A stretch of 64,000 nt of DNA. Origin: Schistocerca nitens. Taxonomy: Eukaryota; Arthropoda; Insecta; Orthoptera; Acrididae. The stretch spans positions 114,173,501 through 114,237,500 of the forward strand of contig NC_064614.1 in assembly GCF_023898315.1 (NCBI RefSeq). The letters are read 5' to 3'. A model generated the notes under the pieces. That model saw only the letters and a program-made list of their open reading frames with translations, was not told where the DNA came from and searched no databases. The number at the start of each line of letters is the position of its first letter. The first letter of the stretch is position 1. The position numbers and the translations under genes are program-made. Below, one piece after another: positions 43,091-52,939 of the stretch.

Positions 43091-43831
43091 AGTGTTAATT
43101 CTGGGATGACTTTAATGATATATCTTCAGTTTGCGTATGTCGTATCTTCACGTGCCGTCGCGGAACAGATATTCTACCATTATTTAGCGTGGCGTTTGAT
43201 GAACATTATCATCAAATTATGGCGAGCATTCACTTAAACATTTAATTTGGACAGTTATAGTTGCATCAGCGCATTAGACTCTGAACCGCTCTGTTAGTCA
43301 GATTGTGTGGATTCTTTTTTTTTTCATCTGTGACTTTCAGAAAATAGAGAACGTTTTTTTTTTTTTCACGATCGTTTTTGATTATGAATCCCAGACAATT
43401 TCCTAATTCCTCAGAGCTTTAAGCTGTAGCTCTAAGTGTATTTCTCAGATGAAGTGGGCACTAGGAATTCTAATTACAGGCTTCACGTTTTGCTAATCAC
43501 TTTCTGGTTGCCAATATTGTAGTTAGAGAGCCAGTGTTGAGAACGTAAAAAGACAGCATAAATAATAGGAACATTTGTATAACAATTAATTTCAACTAGC
43601 CGCCCCACATATGTTAAACGGCCGGGAAGTGTTTCTACATTCAAACATTTATACAACAGTAAATTTTCTACCAGCCGCCCCACAGTCTGCTGTACGGATG
43701 AACCACACTTTCCTAAAATTCTCCCAATAAACAGAAGTTGACCATTCGCCTACTCTACCACAGTCATCACATGTTTAAGCTTATCCATTACGGATGTTTT
43801 AGAACCCGTGACTGTTAACTGAATGTAAATA

Positions 43832-44564
43832 CGAGGGTTGGAACTTAAATAGTGGCAACTATTTATTCACAACTGATACAAAAGAGTTACATGTTTACGC
43901 CTGTTTCAGTCCATCAAACTAGTCACCAGCGTTGTGTAGAACCAGTTGCCAGCGGTGTGGAAGGTGTAGTATACTGTTAGCAGAGCGTGTTCTGTTGATT
44001 GTGCGAATGGAGAGGTCTAAAGTTATGGTGATTCTCGCATACGACTGTGATGGTGTTATCCTAACCCATTTCGTTCCTCCACGGCAGACTGTCAATGTAC
44101 AGTATTACTGTTCGTTCTTGGAGTATCATCTGCGACCAGATTTTCGAAAAAAGCGGCGACACTTTCTGCACAACCCACCCATCATTTTGCACGACAATGC
44201 GTGGGCGCTTACAGCGCAACCTGTGGCTGCTGTGTTCGGTCGATGGTACTGGGAAGTACTGTACCATCCACCATACTCCCCGGACTTAAGTCCTTGTGAC
44301 TTTGATTTGATTCCGAAGATGAAGGAACCGCTTCGTGGCATTCGCTTCAGAACTGTTCCAGAGATTCGACAGGCAGTAGACCGCTCCATTCGCACCATCA
44401 ACAGAACAGGCTCTGCTAACGGTATACTACGCCCTCCACATCGCTGGCAACGGGTTCTACACAACGCTGGTGACTACATTGGAGGACAGTAACATGTGCA
44501 AACATGTAACTCTTTTGTATCGGTTGTGAATAAATAGTGACCACTATTTGAGTTCCTACCCACG
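43832..44564 (+). mobile_element. Self-inverted mariner derivative (733 bp)
   Basis: Flanked by TA (43830-43831 and 44565-44566). The inverted arms are about 188 bp, 43832-44019 and 44377-44564, far longer than a mariner TIR. They include coding sequence: the left arm is an inverted copy of the transposase 3' end ('gttctacacaacgctggtga' at the right, 'agtcaccagcgttgtgtaga' at the left). The N-terminal half of the transposase, with the first catalytic Asp, has been replaced by this inverted copy. Confidence 0.88.
44000..44492 (+). pseudogene. Mariner transposase C-terminal half
   Basis: Plus strand: 'VMVILAYDCDGVILTHFVPP', 'PPIILHDNAWALTAQPVAAV' and 'YHPPYSPDLSPCDFDLIPKM'. The second and third catalytic Asp are present with 34 residues between them (DD34D, the mariner signature). 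The frame is open to 'AGDYIGGQ' and the stop at 44490-44492. The first Asp and the DNA-binding domain are missing, so it cannot act alone. The frame runs back into the inverted left arm without a stop. Confidence 0.82.
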
Positions 44565-44885
44565 TACATAAAACTGCAACCAGTCGCTTTGTTGAATATT
44601 TATTTATTATTCCATAAACCGGTTTTCGTAGCTATTCATGTTCATCGTCAGTTGGTTTTATGGAAGTTACATCATTACTTCTAGCATAATGCCGGGGGCT
44701 GGCTCTGTGACAAAAAGGTGGAACACGCTTTAATGTATCGCCATGAGTATTGTTTATCTATCAAAATGGATGCAAAATTTTAGTTTTGTACTTACTATGA
44801 CAGTACGGGCGGCTTTTTTCCGTTAGTGTCCATCTGACTGCTTCCATTTTGATGACCAGTTGGTACAACACTTCATACAAACAGC

Positions 44886-45374
44886 GCTAGTTCTTTACAA
44901 ATACTGTAACTTTTATACAAATTACCTTTAGCTAAAATAAACAGAATCTAACCTTATTAATATTCCATATCATGTTAATGTAAGAACAGAAGTAAGTCAG
45001 CAGTTCGTATGCATGTTTGTAATTGTTTTAAATTTAAATATAATGTTCATGATCATTCAAACAGTTGCATCTCATTGTAAATACTATAACTCTGTATTAT
45101 TTTACTCCTGGGCATCCATATAAATCCCAATCTTGATTAAAGTATTTGCTCATAAATTGACTGTATAATACGTTAATACACGGAAAGAAATAAGACATCA
45201 GATCACTTGAAGTTTGTTATTGTAATAATTCATTTATTTATTTAATTTTGTGCTCTAGTATTAACGCCAATCTAATTAAAATATTTTCCCATATATCGAC
45301 TTTAATACATGTAAACAAGAACAAATTACATCTCTGAGCAAGGTGGTCCTATGGTATATTTTTGTCAAGAGTTT
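44886..45374. other. AT-rich interior of the foldback element
   Basis: Nothing coding is visible between the left arm and the inserted LINE. It is probably the loop of the foldback element. Confidence 0.45.
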
Positions 45375-47758
45375 GATTTCAAACACGTACCCGACTCATA
45401 CGATTATAGTTGATGGCGACTTTAATGTAACCTCGGTATGTTGGCGAAAATACATGTTTAATTATGCTAAACCCATTCTCTGAAAATTATTTCGAGCAGT
45501 TAGTTCACGAGCCCAGACGAATAGTAAACGGTTGTGAAAACACACTTGACATCTTAGTAACAAATAATCCTGAGTTAATAACGTACATCAAAACCGATAC
45601 AGGGATTCGTGAATACAGGGTTGTCGTAAGGAGTTTGAATATCGTTAGCTCCAAATCCTCCAAAAATAAACGAAAAATGTACCTATTCAAAAAAGCAGAT
45701 AAAAATTCACTTGACGCCTTCCTGAGAGACAATCTCCACTCCTTCCAAATTAATAGTATAAGTGTAGATCAGATGCGGCTTGAATCCAAAGAAATAGTAT
45801 CGGCAGCAATTGAGAGATTTATACCAAATAAATTAACAAACGACGGAGTTGATCCTCCTTGGGACACAAAACGGGTCAGAACACTGTCGCAGAAGCAACG
45901 AAACAAAGATACCAAATTTAAACAGACGCAAAATCCCCAAGAATGGCGATCTTTTACAGAATCTCGAGAATTAACGCAGACTTGAACGCGAGACGCTTAT
46001 AATAGTTTCGACAACGAAACTGTCTCGAAACCTGACAGAAAATAGAAAGAGATTCTGGTCATATGCAAAGTATGTGAGCGGCAAGACACGATCAATGCCT
46101 TCTCTGCGCGATGGCAGTAGAGATACTATTGAAGACAGGGCTGCCGAAGCAGAGTTACTGAACACAGCCTTCCGAAATGCCTTCACAAAAGAAGACGAAG
46201 CAACTATTCCAAAATTCGAATCAAGAACGCTGCTAACATGAATGACGTAGAAGTAAATATTCTCGGAGTAGTGAAGCAACTTAAATCACTTAATAAAAGC
46301 AAGTCTTCTGGTCCAGACTGTATACCAGTTAGGTTTCTTTCAGAGTATGCTGATGCATCCTTACTTAACAATCATATACAACCGTTTTCCCGTCGAAAGA
46401 TCCGTACCCAAAGACTGGAAAGTTGCACAGGTCACACCAATATTCAAGAAAGGTAGTGGGAGTAATCCACTAAATTACAGGCCCATATCGTTACCGTCGA
46501 TATGCAGCAGGATTTTGGAGCATATATTGTGTTCGAACATCATGAATTACCTCGAAGAAAACGGTCTATTGACACACAGTCAACATGCGTTTAGAAAACA
46601 TCATTCCTGTGAAACACAAGCAGCTCTTTATTCGCTTGAAGTGTTGAGTGCTATTGACAAGGCATTTCAGATCGATTTCGTATTTCTGGATTTCCGGAAG
46701 GCTTTGCACTGTACCACACAATCGGCTTGTAGTGAAATTGCGTGCTTATGGAATATCGTCTCAGTTATGTGACTGGATTTGTGATTTCCTGTTAGAGAGG
46801 TCACAGTTCGTAGTAATTGACGTAAAGTCATCGAGTAAATTGATTTCTGGCGTTGCCAAAGGTAGTGTTATAGGCCCTTTGCTGTTCCTTAGCTATATAA
46901 ACGATTTGGGAGACAATCTGAGCAGCCGTCTTAGGTTGTTTGCAAATGATGCTGTCGTTCATCGTCTAGTAAAGTCATCAGAAGATCAAAACAAATTGCA
47001 GAACGATTTAGAAAAGATATCTGAATGGTGCCAAAATTGGCAGATTGGCAGTTGACCCTAAATAGCGAAAAGTGTGAGGTCATCCACATGAGTGTTAAAG
47101 AGAATCCCTTATACTTTGGTTACACGATAAATCAGTCAAACGTAAAGTCCGTAATTTCAACCAAATACCTACGAATTACAATCGCGAAAAACTTAAATTA
47201 GAAGGTACACATAGAACATGTTGTGCGGGAAGGTTAGAAAAGACTGCGTTTTACTGGCAGGACACTTAGAAAATGTAGCAGAGATCCTAAGGAGACTGCC
47301 TGCACTAAGCTTGTCCGTCCTCTTTTAGAATACTGCTGCGCGGTGTGGGATCCTTACCAGACAGGACTTACGGAATGCATCGAAAAAGTTCAAAGAAGGG
47401 CAGCACGTTTTGAATTATCGCGAAAAAGGGGAGAGAGTGTAACTGAAATGATACAGGATTTGGGTTGGACACCATTAAAAGAAAGGCGTTTTTCGTTACG
47501 ATGGAATCTTCTCACGAAATTCCAATCACCAACTTTCTGCTCCAAATGCGAAAATATTTTGTTGACATCAACCTACATAGGGAGAAACCACAATAAAATA
47601 AGGGAAACCACAGCTCGCACGGAAAGATATAGGTGTTCGTTCTTTCCGCGCGGTGTACGAAATTGGAATAATAGAGAATTGTGAAGGTGGTTCAATGAAC
47701 CCTCTGGCAGGCATTTAAATGCGATTTGCAGAGTACTCAAGTCGATGTAGATGTAGAA
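45375..47758 (+). mobile_element. CR1-like LINE, 5'-truncated copy, plus strand
   Basis: Starts inside the endonuclease ('IVDGDFNVTSVCWRKY' near 45410) and ends with 'gtactcaagtcgatgtagat' plus 'gtagaag', the reverse of the 'ctacatctacat' ends at 15308, 30541 and 50868. It is inserted in the foldback element of 43777-48170. Confidence 0.8.
45405..47690 (+). pseudogene. CR1-like endonuclease/reverse transcriptase, many frame breaks
   Basis: Pieces in order: 'NGCENTLDILVTNNPELITY' (endonuclease end), 'DKNSLDAFLRDNLHSFQINS' (linker), 'KQLKSLNKSKSSGPDCIPVR', 'YRPISLPSICSRILEHILCS', 'LTHSQHAFRKHHSCETQAAL', 'GVAKGSVIGPLLFLSYINDL', catalytic 'LRLFANDAVVHRLVKSSEDQ' and 'AVWDPYQTGLTECIEKVQRR'. The catalytic box reads FANDA, one Asp having become Asn. 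Several frameshifts and a stop separate the pieces, so it is more decayed than the 30.5-32 kb copy. Confidence 0.8.
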
Positions 47759-48217
47759 GATCTTTGTTACAAGCAATAGCTGTATAGCATTTTCTGGGTG
47801 CTGGAAAAGTTTCAGTATCAAAGTGTAAATGCATACAGATTGTGTAAAATTGTGTGAAGTGATGTACCAACTGGTCATCAGAATGGAAGCAGACAGATGC
47901 ACGCTAACAGAAAAAAGCCGCCTATACTGCAGCAGTAAGTACAAAACTAAAATTTTGCATCCATTTTGACAGATAGCCAGTAATCGCGGCGATATATTAA
48001 AGCGTGATCCATCTTTTTGTCACAGAGCCAGCACCCAGCATTATGGTAGAAACAGTGATGCAACTTTCAGAAAACCATCTGAAGACGAACCTGAAAAGGT
48101 TCGAAAACCGGTTCATGAAAAATAAATAATTATTCAAGAAAATGACTGCAGTTTTATGTAGTTACATCAAATGTTTGCTTCATTTCATATCGCTTTGGAA
48201 CGTTACGCCTAGATATA

Positions 48218-49639
48218 CACTCCTGGAAATTGAAATAAGAACACCGTGAATTCATTGTCCCAGGAAGGGGAAACTTTATTGACACATTCCTGGGGTCAGA
48301 TACATCACATGATCACACTGACAGAACCACAGGCACATAGACACAGGCAACAGAGCCTGCACAATGTCGGCACTAGTACAGTGTATATCCACCTTTCGCA
48401 GCAATGCAGGCTGCTATTCTCCCATGGAGACGATCGTAGAGATGCTGGATGTAGTCCTGTGGAACGGCTTGCCATGCCATTTCCACCATTCGCCTCAGTT
48501 GGACCAGCGTTCGTGCTGGACGTGCAGACCGCGTGAGACGACGCTTCATCCAGTCCCAAACATGCTCAATGGGGGACAGATCCGGAAATCTTGCTGGCCA
48601 GGGTAGTTGACTTACACCTTCTAGAGCACGTTGGGTGGCACGGGATACATGCGGAGGTGCATTGTCCTGTTGGAACAGCAAGTTCCCTTGCCGGTCTAGG
48701 AATGGTAGAACGATGGGTTCGATGACGGTTTGGATGTACCGTGCACTATTCAGTGTCCCCTCGACGATCACCAGTGGTGTACGGCCAGTGTAGGAGATCG
48801 CTCCCCACACCATGATGCCGGGTGTTGGCCCTGTGTGCCTCGGTCGTATGCAGTCCTGATTGTGGCGCTCACCTGCACGGCGCCAAACACGCATACGACC
48901 ATCATTGGCACCAAGGCAGAAGCGACTCTCATCGCTGAAGACGACACGTCTCCATTCGTCCCTCCATTCACGCCTGTCGCGACACCACTGGAGGCGGGCT
49001 GCACGATGTTGGGGCGTGAGCGGAAGACGGCCTAACGGTGTGCGGGACCGTAGCCCAGCTTCATGGAGACGGTTGCGAATGGTCCTCGCCGATACCCCAG
49101 GAGCAACAGTGTCCCTAATTTGCTGGGAAGTGGCGGTGCGGTCCCCTACGGCACTGCGTGGGATCCTACGGTCTTGGCGTGCATCCGTGCGTCGCTGCGG
49201 TCTGGTCCCAGGTCGACGGGCACGTGCACCTTCCGCCGACCACTGGCGACAACATCGATGTACTGTGGAGACCTCACGCCCCACGTGTTGAGCAATTCTG
49301 CGGTACGTCCACCCGGCCTCCCGCATGCCCACTATACGCCCTCGCTCAAAGTCCGTCAACTGCACATACGGTTCACGTCCACGCTGTCGCGGCATGCTAC
49401 CAGTGCTAAAGACTGCGATGGAGCTCCGTATGCCACGGCAAACTGGCTGACACTGACGGCGGCGGTGCACAAATGCTGCGCAGCTAGCGCCATTCGACGG
49501 CCAACACCGCGGTTTCTGGTGTGTCCGCTGTGCCGTGCGTGTGATCATTGCTTGTACAGCCCTCTCGCAGTGTCCGGAGCAAGTATGGTGGGTCTGACAC
49601 ACCGGTGTCAATGTGTTCTTTTTTCCATTTCCAGGAGTG
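48218..49639 (-). mobile_element. Tc1-like transposon, DD32E family, copy 2
   Basis: TA at 48216-48217 and 49640-49641, ends 'cactcctggaaattgaaata' and 'tttccatttccaggagtg'. The length is 1422 bp. It is inserted in the dead LINE of 39.6-50.4 kb, whose sequence resumes with 'gttggacactactgatactg'. Confidence 0.95.
48373..49395 (-). CDS. Tc1/mariner-superfamily transposase, copy 2 (340 aa, uninterrupted)
   Basis: The same enzyme as at 21783-22805, with about seven amino acid differences. Examples are GTRPQ for GTGPQ, IPRSAV for ILRSAV, PARFPDLS for PARSPDLS, LRRMVEMAWQA for LRRQVEMAWHA and GGYTLY for GGCTLY. The three catalytic acids are all present, again with 32 residues between the last two. 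The frame is open upstream of ATG 49395 for 85 further codons into the terminal repeat, but the copies do not conserve that extension, so ATG 49395 is chosen. The Ser to Phe change next to the catalytic 'PDLSPIE' block may reduce activity. Confidence 0.9.
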   Translation of the reverse strand: MPRQRGREPYVQLTDFERGRIVGMREAGWTYRRIAQHVGREVSTVHRCCRQWSAEGARARRPGTRPQRRTDARQDRRIPRSAVGDRTATSQQIRDTVAPGVSARTIRNRLHEAGLRSRTPLGRLPLTPQHRAARLQWCRDRREWRDEWRRVVFSDESRFCLGANDGRMRVWRRAGERHNQDCIRPRHTGPTPGIMVWGAISYTGRTPLVIVEGTLNSARYIQTVIEPIVLPFLDRQGNLLFQQDNAPPHVSRATQRALEGVSQLPWPARFPDLSPIEHVWDWMKRRLTRSARPARTLVQLRRMVEMAWQAVPQDYIQHLYDRLHGRIAACIAAKGGYTLY

Positions 49640-50385
49640 TAGTTGGACACTACTGATACTGTATCCGAACATAACGTGTTTGTTTTTCCTATTCGTCCGC
49701 ATTAATTTATGTTTTTATACCTTTAGAGCTAACGGCATTCTAAACTCCAACTAGAAATTTTGTCTTAGTCAACTTGTATCCAGTCACTCATCTTCGACAC
49801 CTTTCCGTACCCACAGCATCATCAGCGAACAACTACAGATTGCTGCCCAACCTGTCAGCCAGAACATTTATGTATGTATAAAATAATAGCGATCCTGTCA
49901 TACTTCCCTGGGACACCCTTGTCTCTACTGAACACTCGCCGTTGAGGACAACATACTGGGTTCTATTACTTACGAAGTCTTAGAGATTCTCACATATCTG
50001 TGAATTTATTGCATATGCTCGTATCTTGGTTAAAGTCTACAATGGGGCATCGCGTCAAATGCTTTCCGGAAACCTAGAAATATGGACTCTGCCTGTTGCC
50101 CTTCATCCACAGTTCGGAGTATATCATGTGGGAAAAGGACAAGCTGAGTTTCACACGAACGTTGCTTTGTAAAACCATGCTGATGCGTGGACATAAGCTC
50201 CTCGGTCTGAAGAAAATTTATTACGTTTAAACTGAGACAATGTCAAGGATTCTGGAGCAGTTAGGGAAATTAGTCTGTAATTTTGAGGACCTGTTCTTTT
50301 GCGCTTCTTCTACACAGGAGTCAGCTGCGCTTTTTTTCCGTTCTTTGGGACTTTACGGTGGGCGAGTTGCCCCTGATAAATGCCC

Positions 50386-50867
50386 ATCATAACTAGGATA
50401 CCAAATGGCGTATTACAGTAGCGTAATACAAGACCCCACACCACAGTTCATAACAAAAACGCCTTGAGTGTTTTACGAATGCTTGACTGGCCAGTGCTGT
50501 CCTCTTATTTGTGACCGATTCAGTATATCTGGGATCTGAAGGGATGAGTTATACAGTACTTTCACATCAGCCTACAGTCAGTAGTGTTCATGATTTGACA
50601 GAGCATATGCTTCAGGCAGGGCAGGAAATTTCTATTCCAAAAGGAATACTAGACAGCATTTATTCGTGTGAGGGGCTCGCACCTCATCCTGATGATGGAC
50701 ATCGGATCCGGATGAAATATCAGTTTACTCAATTAATGCCTGTTTCGTGGTGAACCTCTGTACAAAGTTTCACGAACATCGGATTATTGTAGCATCGCCC
50801 AACACTTTGCGATTCCGTCAGTGTAGTTGAGGTCTCTCTAAGGTAGGTGGATATTGGTGTCGACAGC
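50386..50867. other. Short stretch with no recognised gene
   Basis: An 80-codon frame at 50511-50753 shows no known motif. The sequence lies between the relic LINE and the next CR1-like LINE. Confidence 0.4.
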
Positions 50868-51684
50868 TACATCTACATGGTTACTGTGCAATTCACACGG
50901 AAGTGCCTGGCAGAGGTTCATCGAATCATTTTCATACTACTTCTCTACCATTCCACTCTCGAATGGCGCGTGGGAAAAAGGGACACCTAAATCTTTCCGT
51001 TCGAGCTCTGATTTCTCTTATTTTATTACGATGGTCATTTCTCCCTTCGTAGGTGGGCGTCAACAAAATATTTTCGCAATCGGAAGAGAAAGTTTGTGAT
51101 TGAAATTTCGTAAATAGATTCTGCCGCAAAGAAAACCGCCTTTGTTTCAGTGACTGCCACCCCAACTCGCGTATCATATCAGTGACACTCTCACCCCTGT
51201 TGCCAGATAACACGAAACGAGCTGCCCTTCTTTGCACTTTTTCGATGTCCTCCGCCAATCCTACCTGGTAAGGATCCCACACAGCGCAGTAATACGCCAG
51301 GAGAGGACGGACAAGTCTAGTGTAGGCCGTCTCTTTAGTGGGTTTGTCGTATCTTCCAAGAGTTCTGCTAACAACGTACAGTCTTTGTTTCGCCTTCCCC
51401 ACAAAATTATTTATGTGGTCTTTCCAGTTTAAGTTGCTCGTAATTGCAATTCCCAGGTATTTAGTCGACTTGACAGCCCTTAGATTTGTGCGATTTATCG
51501 TATACCCAAAATTCATCGGATTTCTTTTAGTACCCATGGGGGTGACCTTGCACATTTCTTTGTTTAGTGCCAATTGCCACTATTCACACCGTACAGAAAT
51601 TCTCTCTAGATAGTTTTGTAATTGGAATTGATCTTCTGATGATTTTACTAGACGGTAAATTACAGCGTCATCTGCAAATAATCT

Positions 51685-52412
51685 GATGAAACGTTTGAAT
51701 TCAGCTACTTATGCATTAAGGGTCATTGCAAATTTTGGTGGTAAACATCTTAGTAAATTAGCTTACTACGCCTATTTTCACTCATTGCTTGCATATGGCA
51801 TCATATTTTGGGGTAATTCATCACTGAGGAATAAAGTATTTATTGCACAAAAGCGTGTAATCAGAATAATAGCTGGAGTGCACCCAAGATCATCCTGCAG
51901 ACATTTATTTAAGGATCTATGGATATTCACAGTAGCTTCTCAGTGTATATATTCACTTATGAAATTTGTTATTAACAACCAAACCCAATTCAAAAGTAAT
52001 AGCAGTGTGCATAACTACAATACTAAGAGAAAGGATGATCTTCACTATTCAAGATTAAATCTAACTTTGGCACAGAAAGGGGTGAATTATACTGCCACTA
52101 AAGTCTTTGGTCACTTACCAAATAGTATCAAAAGTCTGACAGATAACCAACAAGTATTTAAGAAGAAATTAAAAGAATTTCTGAATGACAACTCCTTCTA
52201 CTCCATAGAGGAATTTTTAGATATAAATTAAGAAAAAACCAAACAAAAAATTATAAAAAAATAAAAAAGTTGTTATATTAACTTAATTATGTTGTAAAAT
52301 TAACTTAATTATGTCATGTATTGGAAAATTTGACTCGTTCCACATCATTATTAAATATCGTATTCATGATCCATCTAACTAGTATTAATCTAATCTAATC
52401 TAATCTAATCGA
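51685..52412 (+). mobile_element. L2/CR1-type LINE 3' fragment with (TAATC)n tail
   Basis: A 181-codon frame (51686-52231) reads 'LAYYAYFHSLLAYGIIFWGN', 'VFIAQKRVIRIIAGVHPRSS' and 'CRHLFKDLWIFTVASQCIYS'. This is the C-terminal region after the reverse transcriptase in L2/CR1-type elements. A 3' untranslated part follows and then the repeat 'taatctaatctaatctaatc'. It is severely 5'-truncated. The frame is uninterrupted, so the insertion is young. Confidence 0.75.
52231..52412 (+). repeat. LINE 3' untranslated region ending in (TAATC)n
   Basis: AT-rich sequence after the stop, with two copies of 'ttaacttaattatgt', ending in about four to five TAATC units. A short tandem tail instead of poly(A) is known from L2/CR1-type LINEs. 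Confidence 0.7.
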
Positions 52413-52778
52413 AGGGAACTGCTCAGATTATCACCTACATTATTTATATAAACCAGGAGCAGCAGAGGGCCTATGACACTACCTTGCCGAACGCCAGATA
52501 TCACTTCTGTTCTACTCGATGATTTACCGTCTATCACTACGAACTGTGACCTCTCTGAGAGGAAATCACCAATCCAGGAACACAACTGAGACGATACTCC
52601 GTATGCAAACAATTTGATTAACAGTCGCTTGTGAAGAACGGTATAAAAAGCATTCTGGGAATCTAGGAATATGGAATCGATCTGGTGTCCAGCTGATCTG
52701 TCCAGAGATTCAGCCCAAAGGCCGAGGCAGGGGCGGGAACGGGCACCTGCTGTCCCGACCGCGCCGGCCGCCACTCAC

Positions 52779-52939
52779 CGATCCGCGCCAGCCGCGGCGG
52801 AAGCTGCTGCGGTGAGCCGCCCTGCGCGCCGCCTCCGCCGCCGCCGCCCGCGCCGCCCCCACCGCCTCCGCGGCCTTCCTTTCGCCTCCGGCTCCGGCGC
52901 CTGCACTGCGCGCCAGCCACTGCTGTACCCAAGGGCCTC
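52779..52939 (-). CDS. Candidate host exon, minus strand (GC-rich, 161 bp)
   Basis: On the minus strand a strong acceptor, 'gacctctgtctgttgcag', ends at 52940, and a consensus donor 'g|gtgagt' starts at 52778. The 161 bases are very rich in G and C and open in all three frames, so the frame cannot be chosen by openness alone. The frame ending in a complete codon would splice in phase to the block at 39028-39159. It then reads 'GPWVQQWLARSAGAGAGGER' and so on, Ala/Gly/Arg-rich. The protein is unrecognised. A promoter CpG island or repeat is the alternative. Confidence 0.4.

Larger units (their letters stand above)
40862..43684 (+). mobile_element. TG...CA element (2823 bp), LTR-type, possibly a solo LTR carrying an ORF
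   Basis: Begins 'tgtagggaagcagcctactc' and ends 'accagccgccccaca', flanked by GTCT (40858-40861 and 43685-43688). The LINE sequence on both sides confirms a 4-bp duplication. TG...CA ends and a 4-bp duplication fit an LTR retrotransposon. No second long terminal repeat was seen inside, so it may be one unusually long solo LTR or another class of element. The ends also form a weak 7-bp inverted repeat. It contains an AT-rich 5' part, a GC-rich TATA promoter, one whole ORF and an AT-rich 3' part. It looks whole, and it is younger than the LINE it entered. Confidence 0.6.
43777..48170. mobile_element. Foldback element with arms of about 300 bp, hosting two insertions
   Basis: The left arm, about 44565-44885, contains 'accggttttcgtagctattc', 'ggctggctctgtgacaaaaa' and 'tccattttgatgaccagttg'. 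The right arm, about 47865-48160, contains their inverted forms ('aaccggttcatgaaaaataa', 'tttttgtcacagagccagca', 'caactggtcatcagaatgga'). 'atgttt' (43771-43776 and 48171-48176) may be its target duplication in the dead LINE. A mariner derivative (43832-44564) sits in the left arm and a CR1-like LINE (45375-47758) in the middle. No protein of its own was found. Confidence 0.75.
39630..50385 (-). mobile_element. Jockey/CR1-like LINE relic in five pieces
   Basis: Minus-strand pieces: 49640-50385, 48177-48217, 43685-43776, 40565-40861 and 39630-39802. The first piece shows 'SIFLGFRKAFDAMPH' and 'VSQGSMTGSLLF' (reverse transcriptase palm). The later pieces are the 3' part ('ctcgtatcttatcttcgtgg' at the end). 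The pieces join without loss at each insertion: GTCT is doubled around 40862-43684 and TA around both transposons. The body is heavily mutated, so this LINE is older than everything inserted in it. The order of pieces also draws on recall of the family's 3' sequence. Confidence 0.7.
50932..52680 (-). pseudogene. CR1-like reverse transcriptase remnant
   Basis: Right piece (52680-52415): 'DSIFLDSQNAFYTVLHK', 'SQLCSWIGDFLSERSQFVV' and 'GVRQGSVIGPLLLLVYINNV'. Left piece (51573-50932): 'MALNKEMCKVTPMGTKRNPM', 'STKYLGIAITSNLNWKDHIN' and 'AVWDPYQVGLAEDIEKVQRR', ending 'FFPRAIREWNGREVV'. The left piece is open for 213 codons. The catalytic box falls at the L2-like insertion and is broken by it. Confidence 0.8.
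50868..52683 (-). mobile_element. CR1-like LINE, 5'-truncated, minus strand, with an L2-like insertion
   Basis: 3' end 'ctacatctacatggttactg' near 50868; 5' end near 52683, where 'tggtgtc' may be its target duplication (50857-50863 and about 52683-52689). The body is interrupted at 51685-52412 by another LINE's 3' fragment. The frame resumes at 52415 ('ggaactgctcagattatcac'). Confidence 0.8.
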
